Source of the DNA: Streptomyces sp. STR69
GTDB lineage: Bacteria > Actinomycetota > Actinomycetes > Streptomycetales > Streptomycetaceae
Assembly (NCBI RefSeq): GCF_024519455.1
Contig: NZ_JALJRY010000006.1
Span: forward strand, 349,835 to 412,996
Reading direction: 5' to 3'
Length of the DNA: 63,162 nt
Position 1 is the stretch's first letter, and each line of letters begins with the position of its first letter. Shown here piece after piece: positions 1 to 9,583 of this stretch. A program made the translations under genes and the position numbers. Under the pieces are notes generated by a model that saw nothing but the letters and a program-made list of their open reading frames with translations, was not told where the DNA came from and did no database searches.

Positions 1-52
1 GAGCGCCTGCATGGCATGCAGGAGGTCAGGAGTTCAATTCTCCTTAGCTCCA
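1..52 (+). tRNA. tRNA-Ala(GGC), 3' part
   Basis: The window opens inside a tRNA. What remains is the end of the D arm (GAGC), a perfect five-pair anticodon stem CCTGC/GCAGG around the loop ATGGCAT, a five-base variable loop, a T arm AGGAG/CTCCT with loop TTCAATT, and the 3' acceptor strand TAGCTCC plus discriminator A. The anticodon is GGC, which reads the alanine codon GCC. The bases after the discriminator are CA, so a full CCA tail is not encoded, as is common in Streptomyces. The 5' half lies outside the window. Confidence 0.93.
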
Positions 53-60
53 CAGAAGTC

Positions 61-94
61 GAAGGCGGGTCATCCCACAGGATGACCCGCCTTC
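61..94 (+). terminator. Terminator hairpin of tRNA-Ala
   Basis: A perfect 15-base-pair stem (61-75 with 80-94) closes a CACA loop nine bases after the tRNA ends. There is no T tract, which is usual for high-GC actinobacterial terminators. Confidence 0.8.
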
Positions 95-130
95 GGTGTG
101 TCCAGGGGGAGTTGGCGCAGGCCATGGAGC

Positions 131-167
131 GGCGGGCCACCCCTTCTTGAGAAGAGGGCGGCCCGCC
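131..167 (-). terminator. Terminator of the NuoF-like operon
   Basis: GGCGGGCC (131-138) pairs with GGCCCGCC (160-167), and an inner CCCTTCT/AAGAGGG-type arm continues the stem. It sits ten bases beyond the stop codon of the minus-strand operon and faces the tRNA terminator, so both transcripts end in this short gap. Confidence 0.65.
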
Positions 168-177
168 GTCCGTGAGC

Positions 178-1791
178 TCAGCGGCCCAGTGCTCGCCGGC
201 CGCGGCCCTGGGAGAGGACCGGCAGGTTGCGGGACGGGCCCTTGTCCCGGGCCGTCTCCTCCTCCAGGCGCAGGGCAAGCGCCGGGCAGCGGCGCACCGC
301 GCGGAGCGCCTTCGCCTCCGCGTAACGCGGCACCTGGGCCTGCGCGACGGTGGGGAAGCCGTCGGCGCCGAGTTCGAAGACCTCCGGGAGGATGTCCGCG
401 CACAGACCGTGGCCCCGGCACAGCGTCCAGTCGACGTAGATCTTCTGACGGCTGGGACCGTTGTCCTCGGCCTCCGCCCCGCTCGTGATGCCCGCGGGGA
501 GCTGGCCGCCCTCGAAGAGCGGCAGAACGCCCTCCACAGGCCTTCCGCAGCCGTTTCCGAGGACGTGGGCGGCGAGGTCGTCCGTGAACGCCTTGATGGT
601 CGATTCCAGGAACATCGCCGAGCCGTCCGGGTGCGAGCACGCACCGCGCCGCTTCACGGCCTTGGCGACCTGCTTCAGCGCCTCCAGGGCGGCCGGGCCG
701 CCGCCGTTGAGGATGTCCTCCATGCCGCGCGCGGCGGCGGGCAGACCGAGGTAGCAGGGACCGCACTGTCCCGCGCTCTCGTCGGCCAGCCACTGGGCCA
801 CACGAAGCGACTCACCCAGGGGGCAGGTCTCCTGGGTGATCGGCATGATGGCGCCGGCGCCGAGCGCACCGCCCACCGCGTCCAGGGAGTTGCGGGAGAC
901 GATCGCCTCGTTGACCGTCGCCGCGTCGATCCACTTGCCGTGGTAACCGCCCGTCAGCACCCCCTGGGGGACCGGCGGGGCGCCGGCCAGCTGCAGGACG
1001 TAGCGCAGCGGCACACCTGTGGGGACCTCCAGCACCATGGGGCGAGCGACCGCCCCGGAGACCGTGAGCATGACGGTGCCGGGCTCGTCGTAGAGGCCGG
1101 TGTTGCCGTAGCGCTCGGGGCCGATGCGGGCGGCGATGGCGAGTTGGGCGAACGTCTCGGCGTTCGAGAGCAGGGTCGGGGCGCCGCCGACGCCGTTCTG
1201 GGAGGCGCTGACCTTGCGGCCGGGCGGGATCGCCGGGCCGCCGTCGATCGAGCGGATCAGCGACGCGGCGGCACCGGTGACCATGCGGACCGGGTTGCGC
1301 TGGACGAACGCCTTCAGTGCCGAGCGGCGGGTGTTGCTCAGGCCGCGCTCGGCGAGCGCCTGCTCCATGGAGCGCTGCGTCGACTCACGGGTGACCCCCA
1401 CCACGAGCGTGCGGGCACCCAGGGCCTCGGCGACCAGCAGGGCGCCGTCCAGGATGAGGTGCGGGGCACGGTTGATGAGCACCGTGTCCTTGCGGCAGGC
1501 CGGTTCGTCCTCACTGCCGTTGACGACGACGACCGGTCGTACACCGCGTTTGATCGCCGCCTCGGCGACCGAACGCAGCTTCTTGTGGAAGGGGAAGCCC
1601 GCGCCGCCGCGGCCCTTCAGGTTGATGGCCTCGGAGAGCTTCGCGAGCTGCTCCCCGCCCATCGGTTCGAGCGGCCCGTGCACCTTGAGGTGCATGGGCA
1701 GGTCAAGTCTCTCGACAAGGTCGAAGCCCGATGTGAGCTGAGGAAGCCCGACGACGCGGACTTCTGGGACGTCGGGCAGGGCCTCGTTCAC
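178..1791 (-). CDS. NuoF-like NADH/FMN/Fe-S protein fused to a 3Fe-4S ferredoxin domain
   Basis: A 537-residue predicted flavo-iron-sulfur protein. The FMN/NADH-binding glycine motif GRGGAGFP is at residues 60-67, an SLBB-like segment follows at about 235-300, and the NuoF iron-sulfur region is ESAGQCGPC at 338-346 plus C385. In complex I NuoF the motif is ESCGxCxPC, so the first cysteine is alanine here (A340). The C-terminus (about 450-510) is a small ferredoxin with CRGHGLC (C458, C464) and C502-P, the C-x5-C...CP pattern of 3Fe-4S ferredoxins. It starts with GTG, overlaps the upstream membrane-protein gene by four bases (GTGA) and has GGAGG eight bases before the start. It probably passes electrons from NAD(P)H to the membrane partner. 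No nuoE or nuoG is nearby, so it is not a complex I subunit. The electron acceptor is inferred. Confidence 0.85.
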   Translation of the reverse strand: MNEALPDVPEVRVVGLPQLTSGFDLVERLDLPMHLKVHGPLEPMGGEQLAKLSEAINLKGRGGAGFPFHKKLRSVAEAAIKRGVRPVVVVNGSEDEPACRKDTVLINRAPHLILDGALLVAEALGARTLVVGVTRESTQRSMEQALAERGLSNTRRSALKAFVQRNPVRMVTGAAASLIRSIDGGPAIPPGRKVSASQNGVGGAPTLLSNAETFAQLAIAARIGPERYGNTGLYDEPGTVMLTVSGAVARPMVLEVPTGVPLRYVLQLAGAPPVPQGVLTGGYHGKWIDAATVNEAIVSRNSLDAVGGALGAGAIMPITQETCPLGESLRVAQWLADESAGQCGPCYLGLPAAARGMEDILNGGGPAALEALKQVAKAVKRRGACSHPDGSAMFLESTIKAFTDDLAAHVLGNGCGRPVEGVLPLFEGGQLPAGITSGAEAEDNGPSRQKIYVDWTLCRGHGLCADILPEVFELGADGFPTVAQAQVPRYAEAKALRAVRRCPALALRLEEETARDKGPSRNLPVLSQGRGRRALGR

Positions 1792-3125
1792 CTATAGCCT
1801 CCGGAAGGCGTGTTCCAAGGTTCGCCCGAGCCGCCCTGCGCGTCGAAGTCGTACGAAGCGTTGGGCGTTTGATCGGTGGCGGGACCGCTGTTGTACGTGT
1901 CACCAGGGTTGTACGTACCGGAGGTGCCGTTCGACTCACCGGTGGGGTAGACGTATCCCTCGCCGTATCCGCCAGTGCCCGCATTGTTGTTGTATGTCGG
2001 GATGTTGTAGCCCGTGTCCTGGAGCGGGTCGTAGGCCGAAGGCGGAGCCTCGCCGACCGGCGGCGGCGACGGGATCGGCCAGCTTCCGGAGGTGCTGCCG
2101 CCGTTGTCCGCGCGCGGGACCGCCTGGGTGTTCTGCATGTCCATGGGCACGTTCATGCGCGAGGCCTGGTCGGTGACGTACGGCATCTGGCCGGTGGACT
2201 CCGGCGTGGCGGTGCGGTAGGCGGCCGCGAAGCCGTTCGTGTCGGCAACCGGGGTCATGGACCTCGTCTCGTACTGCGCGGCGGCCGGGTCCACGCGAGG
2301 CATCGATCCGGTCTCGGTGAACGAGGGCTGCTGCGCGGCGCGTCGGCCCTCGGCCGGACGCCGGCTCTCGAAGCCCGGCAGCGCGGACTCGGCCACGCGG
2401 CCCCGGCTCGCGTCGAGTTCGTCGAGACCCGGCCGCTCCTCGTTGCCCAGGAGCATGGCGATCTTGTCGGCGAACTTGCGCTTGAACGGGCGGGGCGCCG
2501 AGCGTAGGGCGAGGGCCGCGGCGACCCCGACCAGGCACAGCTCGTACGAGATCATGAAGAACGGCTTCGCCGCGCGGCCCGCGAACAGGCCGTGGACCAG
2601 CGCCGCGCACCAGGCCGGGTAGGCCAGCATGTGCATCGCGCGCCAGCGGGCGGCCACCGGCGCCGGCGACGCGAACTGGTTGCGCAGGGCGCCGGTGATG
2701 CCCACGAAGATCATGAGCAGGCCGGCCAGGGAGCCGAGGCCGATGAGCCCGGCACTGCCCTTCACACCGAGGCTGAACGGGATCAGCGCGGCGATCAGGA
2801 CGGTGTGGTCGAGCGCCAGTTTGACCGTGATGTGAATCACGAGGAACGCGATGGAGCCGACGGCGGTCACCCGGTGGATGCCCTGGGCCACGATCCGCTG
2901 GCGGATGTTGAGGACGACCCGGTCCTGGGCGACGAGTCCCCAGATGACCGAGCAGGTGAGCGACACGAGCGAGAGAACGCCCGCACCGAAGTTGAGGAAG
3001 TCCTGTACCTGGCTGCCTCCGAGCAGCACGAACACGGGTATGGAGAGCAGGACGACGAGGCTCACCACGCCATAGGCCGAACGGCCCGGCTTGGGGAGCG
3101 AACTGGTACTACGACGAGGGTTCAT
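1788..3125 (-). CDS. Ferric-reductase-like/cytochrome b-type membrane protein
   Basis: A 445-residue membrane protein with about six helices in its first 245 residues, followed by about 200 residues of disordered Pro/Gly/Ser/Tyr/Asn-rich tail. Two histidine pairs have the spacing expected for two transmembrane hemes: H84 and H98 in one helix, H165 and H178 in another. This resembles the ferric reductase/NADPH-oxidase-like transmembrane fold. I chose the ATG at 3125, preceded by CGGAG, over an upstream ATG at 3233 because the extra 36 residues look non-coding. It is translationally coupled to the NuoF-like gene, which suggests a membrane oxidoreductase made of both. Heme binding and topology are inferred from the sequence alone. 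Confidence 0.8.
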   Translation of the reverse strand: MNPRRSTSSLPKPGRSAYGVVSLVVLLSIPVFVLLGGSQVQDFLNFGAGVLSLVSLTCSVIWGLVAQDRVVLNIRQRIVAQGIHRVTAVGSIAFLVIHITVKLALDHTVLIAALIPFSLGVKGSAGLIGLGSLAGLLMIFVGITGALRNQFASPAPVAARWRAMHMLAYPAWCAALVHGLFAGRAAKPFFMISYELCLVGVAAALALRSAPRPFKRKFADKIAMLLGNEERPGLDELDASRGRVAESALPGFESRRPAEGRRAAQQPSFTETGSMPRVDPAAAQYETRSMTPVADTNGFAAAYRTATPESTGQMPYVTDQASRMNVPMDMQNTQAVPRADNGGSTSGSWPIPSPPPVGEAPPSAYDPLQDTGYNIPTYNNNAGTGGYGEGYVYPTGESNGTSGTYNPGDTYNSGPATDQTPNASYDFDAQGGSGEPWNTPSGGYR

Positions 3126-3345
3126 GGGGGCAACTCCGAGCAGTATCGGGAAAGCGGTCCCGCTGCCGAACTCTAAGTGGCTCCATACCGGTGGGTACGA
3201 GGTTTGAGTTATTGCGTTGTTATCAAACGACAATGCGCTTGCTGCGATGTCCCGTAGTGGGTGGTACGCGAAGGTAATCCTTGAACTGGGGTCAGTCCAC
3301 GCCGCTGTGGACAGGGTGCCAAGGGTGATACGGAAGCGCGTCGCG

Positions 3346-3376
3346 TTGTGCTCAAGCGCTGCGGTACCCTCATGCC
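3346..3376 (+). promoter_or_regulatory. Candidate promoter of leuS leader
   Basis: TACCCT (3365-3370) fits a -10 element and would place the transcription start at or next to the ATG of the leader peptide at 3377, giving a leaderless mini-ORF. No convincing -35 hexamer sits at the right distance, so this is weak. Confidence 0.35.
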
Positions 3377-3415
3377 ATGCGTGCCGTACGCCTTCTGCTT
3401 AGCGAGCCGCGCTGA
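3377..3415 (+). CDS. leuS leader peptide with three consecutive Leu codons
   Basis: A 12-codon ORF (MRAVRLLLSEPR) beginning with ATG and containing CTT-CTG-CTT at 3392-3400. It sits directly before two competing hairpins and upstream of leuS, so it is a classic ribosome-stalling leader: scarcity of charged leucyl-tRNA would hold the ribosome on the Leu triplet. No Shine-Dalgarno sequence is visible, which fits leaderless translation. It is too short for ordinary gene finding. The leucine triplet just before the matching synthetase is the main evidence. Confidence 0.75.
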   Translation: MRAVRLLLSEPR

Positions 3416-3486
3416 TCAGTCCCGACCACCGGTGAGCGGTGAGGTCGGAATCGGCGCGGCGTCCCCTCCTGTGCGAGGGGATTTTT
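3406..3486 (+). promoter_or_regulatory. Transcription attenuator of leuS
   Basis: The leader RNA can form a long-range stem, GCCGCGC (3406-3412) with GCGCGGC (3454-3460), enclosing a hairpin CCGACC/GGTCGG (3422-3427 with 3443-3448). A terminator follows: TCCCCTC/GAGGGGA (3462-3468 with 3475-3481) and then TTTTT. The 5' arm of the first stem overlaps the end of the leader peptide, so ribosome position can decide which structures form. The expected outcome is termination when leucyl-tRNA is plentiful and read-through into leuS when it is scarce. The alternative folds have not been computed. Confidence 0.72.
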
Positions 3487-3555
3487 CGTTTGGTGAATGT
3501 CACAGCCCGAACGACGCAGCCGCTGGCAGAGACGATCGATGGAGCTTTGAGGATC

Positions 3556-6435
<2,880 letters not shown>

Positions 6436-6448
6436 TCCTTCGGTGCTC

Positions 6449-6477
6449 CATCGCGGTCCTTTGACGAGACCGCGATG
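6449..6477 (+). terminator. leuS terminator hairpin 1
   Basis: CATCGCGGTC (6449-6458) pairs perfectly with GACCGCGATG (6468-6477) around a nine-base loop, 13 bases after the leuS stop. Confidence 0.75.
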
Positions 6478-6498
6478 AGCGCCTCGGGGTAGTCCCCT

Positions 6499-6541
6499 AC
6501 GGGCAGGTTCGGGGTTCGTTTGGAACTCCGGACCTGCCCGT
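6499..6541 (+). terminator. leuS terminator hairpin 2
   Basis: ACGGGCAGGT (6499-6508) pairs with ACCTGCCCGT (6532-6541), followed by TGCGTTT. It is tandem with the first hairpin and isolates the next gene from leuS transcription. Confidence 0.65.
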
Positions 6542-6598
6542 TGCGTTTACCGTTGAAGAGCGGCGCGGCGTGTGCCGCCCGAAGCCGGTGGAGGAGCG

Positions 6599-7330
6599 TT
6601 GGAAGCCGTGATCGCAGTCTTCGCCCTTCTCTTCCTGCTGTTCGTGGTCGCAGGCGGCTATGCGGCGGTCAAGGCGGTCGGAGCCGCCAAGCGAGGCGTC
6701 GACCGTACGGTCGCGCAGGCCCGGCGCTCGGTCGAGGACCACACCCTGCGCGCCAAGTCCCTCGCCCAGCCCGGCCCGCAGGGACAGGTGGCCCAACTGC
6801 GGCTCGCGCTGCGCACATCGATGCGTGCGACGCAGGACGCGCTGCACGCAGGTGTGACCGAGGACGAGTCGCTCAAGGAGTCCCTCGGCCTCTTCGAGCG
6901 GCTCAGCGCACACGGCCGTGAACTCGACGGCGAACTCAAACGCCTGGAGTCCGAGCCGGACCGCAGAATGCTCGCCGAGCGGCTGCCCGCCCTGCGCGAG
7001 CGCACCGAGCGCATCACGAAATCCGCCGACTCACTGCGCTGGGCCGCCCGCGACCGCGCCGGCCGCTTCGCGGAGGACGACCTCGACGCGCTGAGCGCCC
7101 AGATAGACGTGGAGGCAGGAGCCCTGCGGCACTGGACGAAGTCGGAGCACACGCCACCCCCGTGGCCCGACGCCCCGGCCGCCGACGCCGCCACGGCCCA
7201 GCAGACATGGCCGGAGACCCCGCGCTCCCGCCCCGCCGCCGAGCAGCCCGCCCCCTCCGCCATCACCCCGCCGACCCGGCGTCCCAGCTACCCCTGGCAG
7301 AAGAAACCCCGCCCCGAGAGCACGACTTGA
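6599..7330 (+). CDS. Membrane-anchored helical protein of unknown function
   Basis: About 243 residues. One N-terminal transmembrane segment (AVIAVFALLFLLFVVAGGYAA) is followed by about 150 residues of charged alpha-helix/coiled coil rich in Arg, Glu and Leu, then a Pro/Ala-rich disordered tail ending in basic residues. This is the topology of a cytoplasmic coiled-coil protein tethered by its N-terminus. I do not recognise a named family. The TTG at 6599 follows GGAGGAG at a good distance; GTG codons at 6572 and 6608 are in-frame alternatives. It lies between leuS and degV. Confidence 0.75.
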   Translation: MEAVIAVFALLFLLFVVAGGYAAVKAVGAAKRGVDRTVAQARRSVEDHTLRAKSLAQPGPQGQVAQLRLALRTSMRATQDALHAGVTEDESLKESLGLFERLSAHGRELDGELKRLESEPDRRMLAERLPALRERTERITKSADSLRWAARDRAGRFAEDDLDALSAQIDVEAGALRHWTKSEHTPPPWPDAPAADAATAQQTWPETPRSRPAAEQPAPSAITPPTRRPSYPWQKKPRPESTT

Positions 7331-7425
7331 CCGGGCGGCACGGCGCGAGCCTGCGGCACGGTGTGATCCGGCCGGTTCCGGCCCAGGTGAAAGGGGTCGG
7401 GCTGCCGCCCGGCCGCTACGGCAGG

Positions 7426-7431
7426 TAACCT
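7426..7431 (+). promoter_or_regulatory. Candidate -10 element of degV-family gene
   Basis: TAACCT ends seven bases before the ATG at 7439, with no Shine-Dalgarno sequence between them, so the transcript may be leaderless. No clear -35 was found. Confidence 0.3.
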
Positions 7432-7438
7432 CCAGCTC

Positions 7439-8284
7439 ATGTCCCGCCATGTCGCGATCGTCACCGATTCAACGGCCTACCTGCCGCCGCTGACGATGGA
7501 GCGCCACGACATCACAGCAGTGCCGCTGACCGTGGTCCTCGGCGACCGGGCACTCGAAGAGGGCACCGAGATCTCCACCCGCTCCCTGGCCCTGGCCCTG
7601 CAGAAGCGGCGCCCGGTCACCACCTCGCGGCCCAGCCCCCAGCTCTTCGCCGAGACCTACCGCAGGGTCGCCGAGTCCGGCGCCACCGGCATCGTCTCCC
7701 TCCACCTCTCCGCCGAACTCTCGGGCACCTACGACGCGGCCGTCCTCGCGGCCCGCGAGGCACCGGTGCCGGTGAGGGTCGTGGACACCGGCATGATCGC
7801 GATGGCGCTCGGCTTCTGCGCGCTCGCCGCGGCCGAGACGGCGGAGGCGGGCGGCACGGTCGACGAGGCGGTCACCGCCGCGGAGAAACGGGCCGCGGGC
7901 ACCTCCGCCTACTTCTATGTCGACACCCTCGACTATCTGCGCCGGGGCGGCCGTATCGGCGCGGCCCAGGCCCTGTTGGGCTCCGCGCTCGCCGTGAAGC
8001 CGCTGCTCCAGCTGGAGGGCGGGCGCATCGAACTCCTGGAGAAGGTCCGGACGGCATCGAAGGCGATTGCCCGCCTTGAGGAGATCGTGGCCGACCGGGC
8101 GGGCAGCGCACAGGTCGACATCGCTGTCCACCATCTCTCCGCACCCGAGCGCGCGGAGGCCCTCGCGGAGCGGCTTCGGGTACGGGTGCCCGGACTGGCC
8201 GACCTGCATGTGAGCGAGGTCGGCGCGGTGATCGGGGCGCACACCGGGCCCGGGTTGTTGGGGGTTGTGGTTTCGCCGCGGTGA
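7439..8284 (+). CDS. DegV family fatty acid-binding protein
   Basis: 281 residues with the DegV fold. The start IVTDSTAYLP, the SRPSPQLF segment, SAELSGTYDAA and VDTLDYLRRGGRIG are the hallmark blocks of this two-domain family, and the length is normal. Family knowledge: DegV/FakB proteins hold a fatty acid and, in Firmicutes, present it to the kinase FakA for phosphorylation. No FakA-like kinase is in this window, so a role in exogenous fatty acid use is only inferred. It is followed by comEA after about 140 bases. Confidence 0.9.
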   Translation: MSRHVAIVTDSTAYLPPLTMERHDITAVPLTVVLGDRALEEGTEISTRSLALALQKRRPVTTSRPSPQLFAETYRRVAESGATGIVSLHLSAELSGTYDAAVLAAREAPVPVRVVDTGMIAMALGFCALAAAETAEAGGTVDEAVTAAEKRAAGTSAYFYVDTLDYLRRGGRIGAAQALLGSALAVKPLLQLEGGRIELLEKVRTASKAIARLEEIVADRAGSAQVDIAVHHLSAPERAEALAERLRVRVPGLADLHVSEVGAVIGAHTGPGLLGVVVSPR

Positions 8285-8348
8285 CGGCTGCCTGCGGCAT
8301 GCGCGGGTATGCGTCGGGGCCGGTCGGTAACTCGTGCGGGTGACGGAG

Positions 8349-8357
8349 TTATCCACA
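8349..8357 (+). promoter_or_regulatory. Perfect DnaA-box nonamer
   Basis: TTATCCACA, the canonical DnaA-box sequence, stands in the gap between the DegV gene and comEA. An AT-rich nonamer is unexpected by chance in DNA of this composition. Function is unproven; a single box is more likely regulatory or titrating than an origin. Confidence 0.4.
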
Positions 8358-8425
8358 ACTGGGCGGCCGTCCCCGGGAATTGACCAAGATCATCGCGAAG
8401 TGGCGAGATGCCCGATCCTCGGCGC

Positions 8426-9583
8426 ATGACACTTCGATCACGCTCACACACAGCGACCGCGACCAGCGGCCCGGGCCGCGCCCCGTCCTCTGACGGCCGC
8501 ACCCGCCACCGCCGCACACCGACCCGGGGCCGGGCACACCGCCAGGCTTCGGCGGACGAACTCCGGCGACGCGCGGACATCCTCTTCGCCGAACGCGCCG
8601 GGAAGCGAAGGGAGTTGGGGAACGGACCGCCGAGGGAGGAGCGGGGGGCGGGGGTGGCAGCCCGGGCGACGGTCCGGGTGGGAGTGCCGGCGGGGGTTGG
8701 GCCGACGTCTGACGTCTCGTACGTCGGAGGGTCCGCGGGGATCGCGAGGCACGCGGGGCCTGAGGGGCCCGCAAGGGTCGGAGATACCGGAGATACCGGA
8801 GACGGCAGAGACGTTGAGGAGGCCGTTGCCAGGGGCGGCCGTGAGGTAGGGATCTGGCGCGAGCGGGCCGGGTCGGCGCTGCGGGAGCGGATGCCGGTGT
8901 GGGTGCAGACGCGGTGCGGGCTGGAACGGCGGAGCGTGGTCGCGCTCGGTCTGCTGTTCGTGGTGGCCGCGGCCTTCGCGGTGCAGCACTTCTGGGTGGG
9001 CCGGACCCAACCCGTGCGGGCCCCGGAAGTGGTGCGGGCGGCGGCTCCTTACGGGACAGAGGGCGATGAAGGGGGCGGCAGCACGGGCAAAGGGGCCGAG
9101 TCGCATACCTCGGCCGGAGCGCGGGGCGTATCGAGTGCGGCCGGCGCCGAGATCGTCGTGGATGTCAGCGGCAAGGTCCGTGAGCCCGGGGTTCATCGGC
9201 TTCCGGCCGGTTCGCGGGTGACGGATGCGCTGCGCGCGGCGGGTGGAGTGCGTTCGGGCACGAACACCGAGGGGCTCAACCTCGCTCGGTTCCTTGTGGA
9301 CGGGGAACAGGTCGTCGTCGGGGGGCCGACACCCGCCGCGGTGCCTGGTGTGACGGGTTCAACGGGCACCGGCGTGGCGGCTGCCCCAGGCGCCCCGGTC
9401 TCCCTCAACACGGCCACCGCGGACCAGCTCAACACCCTGCCGGGGGTGGGCCCCGTGCTGGCCCAGCACATCATCGACTACCGCACCCAGCACGGCGGTT
9501 TCCGCTCGGTGGACGAACTGCGCCAGGTCAACGGCATCGGCGACCGCCGCTTCGCCGACCTGCGGGATCTGGTACGGCCATGA
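8426..9583 (+). CDS. comEA: ComEA-like DNA-binding protein
   Basis: About 385 residues. A long, low-complexity, basic and Gly-rich N-terminal region is followed by one transmembrane helix (SVVALGLLFVVAAAFAVQHFW, near residues 170-190), an SLBB domain (EIVVDVSGKVREPGVHRLP), and a C-terminal double helix-hairpin-helix (SLNTATADQLNTLPGVGPVLA and VNGIGDRRFADL). This matches ComEA, the DNA receptor of competence systems, but with an unusually long cytoplasmic N-terminus. The stop overlaps the start of comEC. Either ATG 8408 or ATG 8426 could be the start. Most Streptomyces are not known to be naturally competent, so the in vivo role is open. Confidence 0.88.
   Translation: MTLRSRSHTATATSGPGRAPSSDGRTRHRRTPTRGRAHRQASADELRRRADILFAERAGKRRELGNGPPREERGAGVAARATVRVGVPAGVGPTSDVSYVGGSAGIARHAGPEGPARVGDTGDTGDGRDVEEAVARGGREVGIWRERAGSALRERMPVWVQTRCGLERRSVVALGLLFVVAAAFAVQHFWVGRTQPVRAPEVVRAAAPYGTEGDEGGGSTGKGAESHTSAGARGVSSAAGAEIVVDVSGKVREPGVHRLPAGSRVTDALRAAGGVRSGTNTEGLNLARFLVDGEQVVVGGPTPAAVPGVTGSTGTGVAAAPGAPVSLNTATADQLNTLPGVGPVLAQHIIDYRTQHGGFRSVDELRQVNGIGDRRFADLRDLVRP

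Noticed and set aside
178..1791. Complex I subunit NuoF
   Set aside because: No other nuo gene is near, the protein carries a fused ferredoxin, and the cluster motif is altered.
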